Shown here in pieces: positions 7,547-16,281 of a stretch of 64,000 nt of DNA (positions are counted from its first letter, which is position 1; every line of letters starts with the position of its first letter). The stretch is from Chitinophagales bacterium (GTDB lineage Bacteria > Bacteroidota > Bacteroidia > Chitinophagales > LD1), in contig JAHCHW010000001.1 of the NCBI GenBank assembly GCA_026129525.1, positions 248,001-312,000 of the forward strand, read 5' to 3'. The notes beneath the pieces were generated by a model. The model searched no databases and had not been told where the DNA came from. It saw only the letters and a program-made list of their open reading frames with translations. A program made the position numbers and the translations under genes.

Positions 7547-8304
7547 GTAGCCCGATAATTTCTGCGCCCGCAATCGAAGCCCGCAATCTTACATTTCAAT
7601 ATTCAGAAACCGCAGGCGTGGTTTTCGAAAACTTCAACCTTACCATTGCCGCTGGTGAACGCTTTGGTTTGTTGGGGCCCAATGGTGCCGGCAAAACCAC
7701 GCTTATAAATTTAATAACCGGTGTGTTGCAGGCGCAAAAGGGCAGCATCAACATTTTCGAAAAAAACATTAGTACCCAAAGCACCGAAGCAAAGCGTTTG
7801 TTTGGTTTTGTGCCCCAACATCATTCGTTTTATCCGGACTTAAGCCCCGTTGAAAACCTCGATTTTTTTGGCGCATGGGCAGGAATGAACCGCACTGCCA
7901 TAAAACAACGAACAGAAGAATTACTGAACGTGCTGGGCTTAACCACCGTAGGCAATAAACCTGTTTCAAAATTTTCGGGCGGTATGAAAAGCCGTGTAAA
8001 CCTTGCCATAGGCGTTATTCATAAACCACAAATTTTGTTTTTAGATGAGCCTACCACCGGGGTTGATGTGCAAAGCCGCCATGCGGTTATTCAATATCTG
8101 AAAGACTTAAACAAAGCCGGAACTACCTTGGTTTACACCTCGCACCTGCTAAGCGAAGCCGAAACACTTTGCACTCGCGTAGCCTTGCTGGACAATGGAA
8201 AAATAATGGTGGAAGACATCCTGCCCAATTTATTACAATCGGAACCGGGCGGGTTAGAAACACTCTTTTTGAATCTTACCGGAAAAAATTACCGCGATAC
8301 CTAA
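7543..8304 (+). CDS. ABC transporter ATP-binding protein
   Basis: A 253-residue ABC ATPase of the ABC-2 exporter type. Walker A is GPNGAGKTT near residue 42, Q-loop GFVPQHH near 86, signature FSGGMKSR near 145, Walker B ILFLDEPTTGVD near 165 and switch His in YTSHLL. In flexirubin-type clusters such an ATPase is followed by a permease; here the next gene is on the other strand two bases after the stop, so the ATPase is an orphan. It probably belongs with darB and the BtrH-like gene as part of an eroded or rearranged operon, with a permease elsewhere. Confidence 0.9.
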   Translation: MSSPIISAPAIEARNLTFQYSETAGVVFENFNLTIAAGERFGLLGPNGAGKTTLINLITGVLQAQKGSINIFEKNISTQSTEAKRLFGFVPQHHSFYPDLSPVENLDFFGAWAGMNRTAIKQRTEELLNVLGLTTVGNKPVSKFSGGMKSRVNLAIGVIHKPQILFLDEPTTGVDVQSRHAVIQYLKDLNKAGTTLVYTSHLLSEAETLCTRVALLDNGKIMVEDILPNLLQSEPGGLETLFLNLTGKNYRDT

Positions 8305-8306
8305 AG

Positions 8307-9626
8307 TTACTTTCTTCTTCTGCTGGCTAATGCATCTTCTTCTACCTTGCCGGTTCGCTTAAGCGTTTTCTTTGCCTGATTGTTGGCAATGCTTATTCCC
8401 AACTTTAATATAAACGCTTTTCCGCCTCTGATTCGCTCCGGATGTTTTTTGCCTTTGCGGAAATTATCGAAGAAAAACTTGGAATACAGAATTGCAAAAG
8501 GGGCACACGGGTTATGCGAAAGATGCTTGCCAAAAACGCGCTTATGCACTTTGTCGGTATGCTGCCTCATGCTTTCGTATGCTACTTCGGTGTTTTGGTA
8601 CATTACTTCGTTATCGCCATAGCAGGCACATAGCTGCACCGGTGCTTTGGGCACCCAATTGGTTAAACAGTTTTCGCGTAATTTGCAGGTAAACGGAAAG
8701 TTGACATCGGTTTTAAACAACTCCATTAAACTATCCTGCACCATTTCGCCCGGTATTTTCGGCAGTATTGAATCAACATAGCCGTAATCCTTATTGCGAG
8801 GTTGGGCAAAAACATCCTGTATTACTTCTTTGTAGGGCGACTTAAATACATCGTACACATTGCCGGGCCACAAATTGTAAGCGTACTGATACGAAAGTAT
8901 TAGGTAAGGCAAATAATGCGGACGGTCGTATTTGCGAAACATAGTAGCCGATTGCACACCTGCCATATCGTACGCGCCCGACATAGGCGATGAAGCCGTA
9001 ATGGGCACTTCGGGAAACATACCGCTTTCCAATACTTTGTGTGTGGCTAAGGCTGCGTGCCCGCCCTGCGAATAGCCGGTAACAAACAACTGGCCTGTTG
9101 TGCTTTTTCCCAACTTCGGATAAATTTCGCGGCAGGCTTTTACCATGTAAATAGTGCTCATGGCTTCGGTCCATGCATCGTGGTAAATGTGCTCTTTATC
9201 ACCTCCGCCCAATCCGTAGTAAAAAGGAAAAATACCAATGTAGTTATCTACGGCATGCATCATACAAACCACCTGCTCCAAATCCTGAATACCGTAGCCT
9301 TGCCCTAACGAAATACGGGTGCCGTGGCAGTACACCATTTCTGCCGAAGCCGTTTCGGTTTTAGGAACATACAACACTCCCTTTGCAGTAATAAAAGTGC
9401 TGTCGAGCCACAAACCCTTGTAGGTAACTTCGTACATATCCACTGCATTACGAACAGGCAAAACTATTTGCGGAATATTGCGGCTTTTCCAAAAGCGGTC
9501 GAGCGAATCTTGTGTGTACGAATATTTTAACTCATAACTTATAAGGTAACTGTCGGGCAGGTTGAACGAAGCGAACGAATTACTCAGCGCAATAAGCAAA
9601 AAACAAAATGCAGTGAAGTGTTTCAT
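8307..9626 (-). CDS. Secreted alpha/beta hydrolase (lipase-like)
   Basis: A 439-residue secreted serine hydrolase. I chose the ATG at 9626 because it begins a clean signal peptide (MKHFTAFCFLLIALSNSFAS); a longer frame from 9665 would add 13 residues without function. The nucleophile is Ser186 in the elbow GYSQGG, and the region before it (VYCHGTRISLGQGYG) resembles the oxyanion segment of secretory lipases. The C-terminal 45 residues are very basic and end in ASRRRK, an odd tail with no T9SS-domain look. Substrate unknown. It converges with the ABC ATPase gene. Confidence 0.75.
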   Translation of the reverse strand: MKHFTAFCFLLIALSNSFASFNLPDSYLISYELKYSYTQDSLDRFWKSRNIPQIVLPVRNAVDMYEVTYKGLWLDSTFITAKGVLYVPKTETASAEMVYCHGTRISLGQGYGIQDLEQVVCMMHAVDNYIGIFPFYYGLGGGDKEHIYHDAWTEAMSTIYMVKACREIYPKLGKSTTGQLFVTGYSQGGHAALATHKVLESGMFPEVPITASSPMSGAYDMAGVQSATMFRKYDRPHYLPYLILSYQYAYNLWPGNVYDVFKSPYKEVIQDVFAQPRNKDYGYVDSILPKIPGEMVQDSLMELFKTDVNFPFTCKLRENCLTNWVPKAPVQLCACYGDNEVMYQNTEVAYESMRQHTDKVHKRVFGKHLSHNPCAPFAILYSKFFFDNFRKGKKHPERIRGGKAFILKLGISIANNQAKKTLKRTGKVEEDALASRRRK

Positions 9627-9807
9627 GGAACCAAAATTTAGGATGGCGAAAGTAAGCATTCGCATTCACCATAACGCTGTAACACTGCTTTCTTTTGCGT
9701 TTATTGAGAATAATTTTTTCGAGTGAAAATTACGCTTGTTTCAAGTTGTGCTTATTGCTTAATAAAACACCTTTCGGGTTTCCCTTCAAACTATCCGCCT
9801 GCGCTTC

Positions 9808-9815
9808 TATATTTG
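9808..9815 (+). promoter_or_regulatory. Probable -7 box of pheT
   Basis: TATATTTG matches TAnnTTTG exactly and ends seven bases before the pheT ATG, so the mRNA would be leaderless or nearly so. A clear -33 TTG is not present at the usual distance. Confidence 0.45.
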
Positions 9816-9822
9816 CGCCTCT

Positions 9823-12249
9823 ATGAAGATTAGTTATAACTGGCTTAAGCAGTATGTTGATTTTGTGCTAAGTCCCACCGACCTTGCCGAAGTGCTCACC
9901 GGAACCGGGCTTGAAGTAGAAGATGTTACCCTTTTTGAAACCATACAAGGCGGACTGGAAGGTGTGGTAATTGGAGAAGTTAAAGAATGTGCCAAACACC
10001 CCGATGCCGATAAACTTTCGGTTACCAAGGTAGATGTGGGCACCGGTGAATTGTTACAGATTGTATGCGGTGCGCCCAATGTGGCAGCAGGGCAAAAAGT
10101 AGTAGTGGCGCTGGTGGGTTCAACGTTATATCCTGCCGGTGGCGAAAAGCTGACTATCAAAAAAGCCAAGATACGCGGAGTAGAAAGCTACGGAATGATT
10201 TGTGCCGAAGATGAATTGGGGCTTAGCGCCAACCACGATGGTATTATGGTGTTACCTGCCCATGTTATTACCGGCTCCAAAGCAGCCGATTATTTTAAAG
10301 TGGAAAAAGATTACACTCTCGAAATTGGGTTAACGCCCAACCGAAGCGATGCCAACTCGCATATTGGCGTAGCCCGCGATTTAGCTGCGGCTTTGAATGT
10401 TGCCTATAAATCGAAAGTTACTTTTCAGAAACCTGATACAAGTGCATTCAAAGTAGCAGAAACAACAAAAAATATTTCTGTTCAGGTAAATGACACCGAT
10501 GCCTGCCCGCGCTACTCAGGTGTAGTAATCGCAAATGTTACCGTAGCCGATTCCCCCGAATGGCTTAAAAATAAACTTACCGCCATAGGTGTAAAGTGTG
10601 TAAATAATGTGGTGGATGTAACCAACTATGTACTGCACGAATATGGGCAACCCTTACATGCTTTCGATGCCGATAAAATTACCGGAGGAAAAGTGATAGT
10701 GCAAAAAGGCAGCAACGCAAAGTTTAAAGCATTAGACGGATTGGAGTATCAACTCAATGCCGATGATTTGCTGATTTGCAATGCCGAAGGGGCTATGTGT
10801 ATTGCCGGTGTGTATGGAGGTGCCCAAAGCGGAGTAACCGCTTCCACCAAAAATGTGTTTCTCGAAAGCGCCTATTTTTCGCCCGCAGGCATTCGCAAAA
10901 CTTCTTCGCGCTTACACCTGCGTACCGATGCTGCCACACACTTCGAAAAAGGCTGCGACCCCAACATTACGGTTGAAGCACTTAAACGTGCGGCTTTACT
11001 TATTCAGGAAATTGCCGGAGGAGAGGTGGCATCGAAAATAATAGATATTTATCCTAATCCTGTTGGTGATACTAAAGTAGAAGTTTCATACAACAGTATG
11101 TTGCGCTTAATGGGTTTTACTATCGAAAAGGAAACCATTCGCAACATCCTACAGCATCTCGAAATAAAAGTTGAGAAAGAAGAAGGCGATATGCTGCAAC
11201 TGCTTATCCCCTCGTTTAAAACCGAAGTAACCCGCGAAGCCGATGTGGTGGAAGAAATTCTTCGCATTTACGGCTACAACAGTTTCACTTTGCCCAAACA
11301 GGTAAAAGCCAACTTGTCGTTTACGCCTGCGATAAACACAGTTAAACTGCAAAACGTAGTTGCCGATATGCTGAGCGGAGCAGGCATAAACGAAATTTGG
11401 ACCAACTCGGTTACCCAATCAAAATTTGAACAGGATAAAACCTTACAACAACAGCAGGTAAAGTTGCTTAACAGTCAAACTGCCGAGTTGGATTCGTTGC
11501 GTACTTCCATGCTGTATTCGGGCTTGGAAGTAATTGCCTACAACCAAAACCGCAAACATGCCGATTTGCGCTTGTTCGAATTTGGCTCTACGTATCACAA
11601 AACTTCCGAAGAGTTTAAGCAGCAACAACATCTTGCCTTGTGGTTTACCGGAAAAACTTTTGACGACAACTGGGTTGGCAAAAGCGAGCCATATAATTTT
11701 TATCACTTAAAAGATGTTACGTTGCGCCTTTTACAACGGTTAGGGCATCGGCACTTTGAAAAGGAATATATTGAAACCGTTCCGTTTAACTTTGGATTGA
11801 TTTTGAAAAACGAAGGCGTAGAAGTTGCACGGTTGGGCAGCATAAGCAAAAAAGTGTTACAGCAGTTTGATGTAAAGCACGAGGTTTTCTTTGCGTGCTT
11901 AAACTGGAATTACCTGTTGGAAAAATCGCAATTCAACAAAGTTTCCTTCAGCGAATTACCGAAATTCCCTACTGTTAAACGCGATTTGGCAATGGTAGTT
12001 GCCGATACCTTGCAGTTTGAAGCCATCGAAAAAATTGCCTTTGCCGAAACCAAAAAACTGTTGCAGGAAGTTTCGTTGTTTGATGTGTACAAAGGCGATA
12101 AAATCGAGAAGGGGAAAAAATCGTATGCCATCAGTTTTGTTTTTCAGCACCCCGACAAAACCCTTACCGACCATGAAATTGAAAAACTGATGAGCCGCCT
12201 GATGAGCAAATACGAATCGGAGTTGGGTGCGGTGATAAGGAAGAACTAA
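9823..12249 (+). CDS. pheT: Phenylalanine--tRNA ligase beta subunit
   Basis: An 808-residue beta subunit of phenylalanyl-tRNA synthetase, which charges tRNA-Phe together with PheS. Domain order is as expected: tRNA-binding OB fold (about 40-150), B3/B4 editing region (about 210-390, with VVDVTNYVLHEYGQPLHAFD), B5 (about 405-480), the catalytic-like core, and a C-terminal anticodon-binding domain (about 715-807, with FPTVKRDLAMVV). Length is normal. pheS is not in this window, so the two subunits are encoded apart, as is common in the phylum. A palindromic element lies five bases after the stop. Confidence 0.96.
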   Translation: MKISYNWLKQYVDFVLSPTDLAEVLTGTGLEVEDVTLFETIQGGLEGVVIGEVKECAKHPDADKLSVTKVDVGTGELLQIVCGAPNVAAGQKVVVALVGSTLYPAGGEKLTIKKAKIRGVESYGMICAEDELGLSANHDGIMVLPAHVITGSKAADYFKVEKDYTLEIGLTPNRSDANSHIGVARDLAAALNVAYKSKVTFQKPDTSAFKVAETTKNISVQVNDTDACPRYSGVVIANVTVADSPEWLKNKLTAIGVKCVNNVVDVTNYVLHEYGQPLHAFDADKITGGKVIVQKGSNAKFKALDGLEYQLNADDLLICNAEGAMCIAGVYGGAQSGVTASTKNVFLESAYFSPAGIRKTSSRLHLRTDAATHFEKGCDPNITVEALKRAALLIQEIAGGEVASKIIDIYPNPVGDTKVEVSYNSMLRLMGFTIEKETIRNILQHLEIKVEKEEGDMLQLLIPSFKTEVTREADVVEEILRIYGYNSFTLPKQVKANLSFTPAINTVKLQNVVADMLSGAGINEIWTNSVTQSKFEQDKTLQQQQVKLLNSQTAELDSLRTSMLYSGLEVIAYNQNRKHADLRLFEFGSTYHKTSEEFKQQQHLALWFTGKTFDDNWVGKSEPYNFYHLKDVTLRLLQRLGHRHFEKEYIETVPFNFGLILKNEGVEVARLGSISKKVLQQFDVKHEVFFACLNWNYLLEKSQFNKVSFSELPKFPTVKRDLAMVVADTLQFEAIEKIAFAETKKLLQEVSLFDVYKGDKIEKGKKSYAISFVFQHPDKTLTDHEIEKLMSRLMSKYESELGAVIRKN

Positions 12250-12253
12250 CCTT

Positions 12254-12284
12254 ACCCCGAAAGGGTTTAAAACCCTTTCGAGGT
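12254..12284. repeat. Palindromic intergenic element after pheT
   Basis: CGAAAGGGTT and AACCCTTTCG form a perfect 10-base inverted repeat around three bases, extended by an outer ACC/GGT pairing. There is no T run on either strand, so it is a weak terminator at best. The core resembles the palindrome at 31288-31312, suggesting an interspersed repeat family. Confidence 0.6.
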
Positions 12285-12373
12285 TACTCAACCATCAATC
12301 AGTAAAAAATCCTGTCAACACGCAGCCGTGTCCTAAACAAATAGTCTGCTATGGGGCATCTTTGCAGTGTAAT

Positions 12374-12622
12374 ATGCAACAGATACTCACAGGTTGGAAT
12401 TTTTTTCGCGTCTTGCGCGTAATAGCAGGATTGGCGATAGTAGCTTTCGCGTTAGATAAAGGCGATTGGGCAATAGCTGCCGTAGGCGGCTTGTATTCGT
12501 TTATGGCAGTTATAAATGTAGGCTGTGCGTACAACGCATCCTGCGCTTCGCAGGCTGACAAATACCATCAACGCGCAAATGCGAAAGCAGAAAGCGTAAC
12601 TTTCGAGGAAATTAAATCCTGA
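12374..12622 (+). CDS. DUF2892-like small membrane protein
   Basis: An 82-residue protein with two membrane segments (about 10-28 and 33-50) of the YgaP-like inner membrane DUF2892 type: FFRVLRVIAGLAIVAFALDK, then GDWAIAAVGGLYSFMAVINV followed by a CAYNASCA cysteine pair. I take the ATG at 12374; an upstream TTG would add four residues. Such proteins often sit with rhodanese or thioredoxin genes, as here. It begins a five-gene run with DUF983, thioredoxin and DUF6132. Confidence 0.7.
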   Translation: MQQILTGWNFFRVLRVIAGLAIVAFALDKGDWAIAAVGGLYSFMAVINVGCAYNASCASQADKYHQRANAKAESVTFEEIKS

Positions 12623-12625
12623 AAC

Positions 12626-13069
12626 ATGTTCGGAAAAGGAAGCAAATTATACAGCATAGTAGGCATGAAATGCCCTCGCTGCCACGAAGGTCCCCTTTGG
12701 CGCAGTCCGTTTTACAAACTTAAGTTGTACGACATGCACGAAAGCTGTCCTGTGTGCGGCTTAAAATATGAGCGCGAAGTGGGTTTTTGGTGGGGCGCTA
12801 TGTATGTGGCGTACACTTTCAGTTCGGGAGCTTTGCTTATTGTAATGCTGGTAACGCTGTTGGTGCTTAAATGGGAATTGCCTGCTGTGTTTACTGCGGT
12901 GGGAATAACAGCTTTAATTGGTTTTACTTACAACGCCCGCCTTGCCCGCTCTGCGTGGATTAACATGGTGGTACACTACAACCCCAACTGGAGGAAAGAG
13001 AACGAAGAAAACGAGAAGAAGTTAAGCGAAGCGAAGCCGGAAGCGGCTCCAATCGGAACTCCGCAATGA
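12626..13069 (+). CDS. DUF983 membrane protein with zinc-ribbon N-terminus
   Basis: A 147-residue DUF983 protein. The N-terminus carries two CxxC pairs, CPRC near residue 15 and CPVC near residue 41, forming a zinc ribbon, followed by two transmembrane helices (about 63-84 and 88-108) and a charged cytoplasmic tail. The family is common in Bacteroidota and alphaproteobacteria and of unknown function. Its stop overlaps the thioredoxin start by four bases. Confidence 0.8.
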   Translation: MFGKGSKLYSIVGMKCPRCHEGPLWRSPFYKLKLYDMHESCPVCGLKYEREVGFWWGAMYVAYTFSSGALLIVMLVTLLVLKWELPAVFTAVGITALIGFTYNARLARSAWINMVVHYNPNWRKENEENEKKLSEAKPEAAPIGTPQ

Positions 13070-13389
13070 AAACTTTCAATCAAATACTCCAATCGGAAAA
13101 GCCAGTACTGCTGGTTTTTTCAGCCGCATGGTGCGGACCATGCAAAATGCTGGAACCGGTGTTAGCGCAACTAAAAGAAAGAATGAAGGAACATGTAAAT
13201 GTTGTGAAGTTGGATATTGATGAACATCCCATAGCCACAACTGCCTGTAAAGTTCAACAGGTGCCTACACTTATGTTGTTCGAAAAGCAGGAAGTAAAAT
13301 GGAAGGACTGCGGCTTTCATACCGCTGAAAAATTAGAAAACATCATCAATACACATTTACATCTACCATCGGCAAAACACGAAGCATGA
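13066..13389 (+). CDS. Thioredoxin family protein
   Basis: A 107-residue cytoplasmic thioredoxin with the redox motif WCGPC near residue 22 and the cis-proline motif VQQVPTLMLF near residue 67. No signal peptide. It is one of three thioredoxin-fold proteins in this 5-kb stretch. It is joined by ATGA overlaps to DUF983 before it and DUF6132 after it, which implies shared translation control and a thiol-redox role for the set. Confidence 0.88.
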   Translation: MKTFNQILQSEKPVLLVFSAAWCGPCKMLEPVLAQLKERMKEHVNVVKLDIDEHPIATTACKVQQVPTLMLFEKQEVKWKDCGFHTAEKLENIINTHLHLPSAKHEA

Positions 13390-13592
13390 ACTTTGTAATG
13401 AAATACCGTTTAATTTTTGCCGGAATCGTTTTTGGTGCCTTGGCAGGTTTCCTTTATTGGAAGTTTGTGGGCTGCTCATCGGGCACTTGCGCCATTACCT
13501 CCAACCCGCTCAACAGCACACTTTACGGAGCCATGCTGGGCGGCTTAGCCTTCGACCTGTTCCGGAAAAACGAACAGAAATCATCTGAATGA
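13386..13592 (+). CDS. DUF6132 small membrane protein
   Basis: A 68-residue protein of the DUF6132 family, recognisable by the motif GCSSGTCAITSNPLNSTLYG. One hydrophobic N-terminal helix and a second short one flank a cysteine pair that could face the periplasm. Such proteins are often found with rhodanese and thioredoxin genes in Bacteroidota; function unknown. Start overlaps the thioredoxin gene by four bases. Confidence 0.8.
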   Translation: MNFVMKYRLIFAGIVFGALAGFLYWKFVGCSSGTCAITSNPLNSTLYGAMLGGLAFDLFRKNEQKSSE

Positions 13593-13656
13593 ATGAGTAA
13601 CGTCAGCATTCTTATACCTGCTTTACATGAACTTCGTATCATTAAAATAATTGAAA

Positions 13657-14109
13657 ATGGAAGCGCATTTTTATGAAGTGAATGTTAATTGGAAAGAAAA
13701 CCGGAGAGGAACAATGAACTCCCCCGAACTGAACACAACTATTGAAGTAGCCACCCCTCCACAATTCCCGAAAGGCGAAGCGGGTGTATGGTCGCCCGAA
13801 CATTTGTTTACTGCTGCGGTAAGCAGTTGCCTTATGACCACTTTTTTGGCAATAGCCGAAAATTCGAAACTGGAGTTCACTTCGTTTGATGTAAAAAGCA
13901 AAGGAAAATTGGAGGTGGCAGAAGGAAAATATTTGATGACAGAAGTTATACTGGAGCCGGTACTCACCATTGCTCATGGAAAAGATACCGAAAGAGCCGG
14001 ACGCATTCTCCAAAAAAGCGAAGCCGCTTGCCTTATCTCCAATTCCATAAAATCAAAAATTACCATGATTCCCACTGTGTTGGTGGCACACGAAAAATCG
14101 TTGGCATAA
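13657..14109 (+). CDS. OsmC family protein
   Basis: A 150-residue OsmC-fold protein, a family that includes thiol-dependent organic hydroperoxide reductases. The redox cysteines fit: one in AAVSSCLMTTFLA near residue 58 and one in SEAACLISNSIK near residue 124, with Glu in SPEHLF. The start is the ATG at 13657. Context with thioredoxins, ArsR and rhodanese suggests peroxide or sulfur-species detoxification, although OsmC proteins have varied substrates. Confidence 0.85.
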   Translation: MEAHFYEVNVNWKENRRGTMNSPELNTTIEVATPPQFPKGEAGVWSPEHLFTAAVSSCLMTTFLAIAENSKLEFTSFDVKSKGKLEVAEGKYLMTEVILEPVLTIAHGKDTERAGRILQKSEAACLISNSIKSKITMIPTVLVAHEKSLA

Positions 14110-14120
14110 TACACAAGTTG

Positions 14121-15002
14121 ATGGCACGAAGCGGCATTCCTGTTTACAGTATTTGCAACTTGCTGGGTACCGACCGGTGCCTTACCGACTTATTGGTGTT
14201 AAACCTGCGTTCATTCCTTGCCGAATCGCCCGATTTAATTTTTCCGCACCGTCATTCTTTTTATCAAATCCTGTTTATCACAAAGGGAAAAGGGAAACAC
14301 CGTATTGATTTTGAAACACACACGGTAAAACCCATGCAGGTACATTTTTTGGCGCCCGGGCAAATTCATAATTGGAAGTTTTCACCCGATGCCGATGGCT
14401 ACATCATAAACTTCGATGGAAGTTTCATTACATCAGTTTGCCACAACCCGCACTTCTTAAACGAATTCCCCTTTTTCAACTCCATTACCAACCGCTCGGT
14501 ACTGGAACTGAAAAAGGACGCGCAGCCTCAGGTAACAAATTTAATGAATAGCATGATGAGTGAATTTCGCGGAGAGCAAGATTACCGAAACGATAGTTTG
14601 CGCGCCTTGCTTTTGCAATTGCTTATTACGCTGGCGCGACACTGCAAACCCGATACTAAAACTCCGGCTGCCCGCTATAACTATGTGCTTATCCGCAACT
14701 TCGAAAACTTGATTGAACAAAACTTCCGCAGCAAAAAATTACCTAAAGAATATGCTGCCTTGCTTTTTATAACGCCCAACCATTTGAATGCACTTTGTAA
14801 ATCAACTGTTGGAAAATCGGCAGGCGAAATGATACGCGACCGCGTGTTGCTCGAAGCAAAACGTTTACTGGCAAACAGCGCTATGACCATTGCTGAAGTA
14901 GCATACTATTTACAGTTTGAAGACAATGCCTATTTCAGTCGCTTCTTTAAAAAATACACCGGGCACACACCCGAAGAATTCAGAAAAATGCAAAACACAT
15001 AA
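14121..15002 (+). CDS. AraC family transcription regulator
   Basis: A 293-residue AraC-type activator. An N-terminal cupin-like sensing domain (HRHSFYQILFITKGKGKHRI) is followed by a C-terminal double helix-turn-helix, with the family ending YLQFEDNAYFSRFFKKYTGH and PEEFRK. The start at 14121 is chosen because a longer in-frame extension would overlap osmC by 82 bases. It follows osmC by 11 bases and precedes an ArsR gene, so it is probably a local regulator; the inducer is unknown. Confidence 0.88.
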   Translation: MARSGIPVYSICNLLGTDRCLTDLLVLNLRSFLAESPDLIFPHRHSFYQILFITKGKGKHRIDFETHTVKPMQVHFLAPGQIHNWKFSPDADGYIINFDGSFITSVCHNPHFLNEFPFFNSITNRSVLELKKDAQPQVTNLMNSMMSEFRGEQDYRNDSLRALLLQLLITLARHCKPDTKTPAARYNYVLIRNFENLIEQNFRSKKLPKEYAALLFITPNHLNALCKSTVGKSAGEMIRDRVLLEAKRLLANSAMTIAEVAYYLQFEDNAYFSRFFKKYTGHTPEEFRKMQNT

Positions 15003-15038
15003 ACCATAAACTTTTTGTTAACCCTTAAACATTGAACC

Positions 15039-15344
15039 ATGAACGGAAACAACAAAACCCTCGATACGGGCAAACTGGAAAAAGTATCGGCTGTTTTTAG
15101 AACGATTGCACACCCCACGCGGTTGGCAGTACTCGAACTGTTAGATAAGAACGGGCAAATGAGTGTAAACGAACTTATGGCAATTACCAACTGCGAACAA
15201 TCGCTACTTTCGCACCATTTGGCTAATATGCGAAGCACCGGTCTGCTTAAAAGCGAGCGCAAAGGGCAAAACATTTTTTACTCTATAAAAGAGGAAAAAA
15301 TAACTGAGGTTGTTCGCTGTATTGAGCAGTGCAAAATAAACTAA
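15039..15344 (+). CDS. ArsR/SmtB family regulator
   Basis: A 101-residue winged-helix repressor. The recognition segment CEQSLLSHHLANMRSTGLLK is typical. It lacks the ELCVCDL arsenic motif; instead cysteines are at 52, 94 and 98. One cysteine in the DNA-binding half and others near the C-terminus resemble persulfide or redox sensors of the BigR/SqrR type more than metal sensors, but the spacing differs and this is inference. It precedes the TPMT-like methyltransferase, thioredoxin and rhodanese genes by short gaps. Confidence 0.85.
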   Translation: MNGNNKTLDTGKLEKVSAVFRTIAHPTRLAVLELLDKNGQMSVNELMAITNCEQSLLSHHLANMRSTGLLKSERKGQNIFYSIKEEKITEVVRCIEQCKIN

Positions 15345-15354
15345 GCGAGTAGTA

Positions 15355-15972
15355 ATGGACATTTGCTGCACAAACGATTCGGAGCAAAACCTAGACCGCG
15401 AATTTTGGGATAAACATTGGCGCGACAACCAAACCGGTTGGGACATGGGCGCGGTATCGCCTCCGCTTAAAGAATACATTGATCAACTGGACGCAAAAGA
15501 TATAGCCATTCTTATTCCCGGCTGTGGCAATACATACGAGGCGGAATATTTATTGCAAAACGGATTTACAAATGTAACGGTAATAGATATTTCGCCCACG
15601 CTTACCGCGGCACTTCAACAAAAATTCGGTGAAGCAGTCGGAAGAACCATTCACATTGTTTGTGGCGATTTTTTTGAACTGAATAACGCGTTCGATTTAA
15701 TTCTGGAACAAACATTTTTCTGCGCGCTCTCACCCAAACTGCGGTTAAAGTATGTTATGAAAATGCACAGCCTTTTAAAGCCGGGCGGTAAACTGGTAGG
15801 TTTGCTTTTCAATAAACAATTTGAACAGGAGGGCCCGCCTTTTGGAGGAACCGCACAGGAATACGAAATGCTCTTTGCACCCTACTTCAGGTTTAAAACA
15901 TTTGAAGAGTGCCGCAACTCGCATCCGAAGCGGAAGGGTTCCGAACTGTTTATCAACTTTGTAAAACATTGA
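15355..15972 (+). CDS. TPMT-like thiol or chalcogen methyltransferase
   Basis: A 205-residue class I SAM-dependent methyltransferase of the thiopurine methyltransferase family. EFWDKHWRDNQTGWDMG near residue 18 is the TPMT signature and IPGCGNTYEAEYLLQNGF near residue 54 is the SAM-binding loop. Bacterial relatives methylate thiols, sulfide, selenium or tellurium compounds. Coding with rhodanese and thioredoxin suggests detoxification of reduced sulfur or metalloid species. It starts 10 bases after arsR and is followed three bases later by a thioredoxin. Confidence 0.85.
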   Translation: MDICCTNDSEQNLDREFWDKHWRDNQTGWDMGAVSPPLKEYIDQLDAKDIAILIPGCGNTYEAEYLLQNGFTNVTVIDISPTLTAALQQKFGEAVGRTIHIVCGDFFELNNAFDLILEQTFFCALSPKLRLKYVMKMHSLLKPGGKLVGLLFNKQFEQEGPPFGGTAQEYEMLFAPYFRFKTFEECRNSHPKRKGSELFINFVKH

Positions 15973-15975
15973 ATT

Positions 15976-16278
15976 ATGGAAGGAAAATTTCAGGACATAA
16001 TTAACTCCGACAAACCGGTGTTGATTGACTTTAGCGCAGAATGGTGCGGACCTTGCAAAATGATGGCGCCAATTTTAAAAGACCTTTCTGCCCGCGTGGG
16101 CGATTCGGCACGCATCATTAAAATTGATGTGGACAAAAACCCGCAGTTAGCATCGGCTTATCAAATTAGCGGTGTGCCTACACTAATGGTGTTTCAGAAA
16201 GGAGAAATTAAATGGCGGCAAAGCGGTGTAGTACCTGCCAATACACTCGAACAAATTCTAAAACAATATTCCAACTAA
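15976..16278 (+). CDS. trxA: Thioredoxin
   Basis: A 100-residue cytoplasmic thioredoxin with [12 protein letters not shown] near residue 20, the buried Asp in DFSAEW and cis-proline in [10 protein letters not shown] near residue 66. Length is that of a canonical TrxA. It starts three bases after the methyltransferase stop and ends three bases before the rhodanese-thioredoxin gene, so the four genes arsR to rhodanese form one tight operon. The gene symbol is assigned by similarity only; a housekeeping copy may lie elsewhere. Confidence 0.88.
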   Translation: MEGKFQDIINSDKPVLIDFSAEWCGPCKMMAPILKDLSARVGDSARIIKIDVDKNPQLASAYQISGVPTLMVFQKGEIKWRQSGVVPANTLEQILKQYSN

Positions 16279-16281
16279 ACT

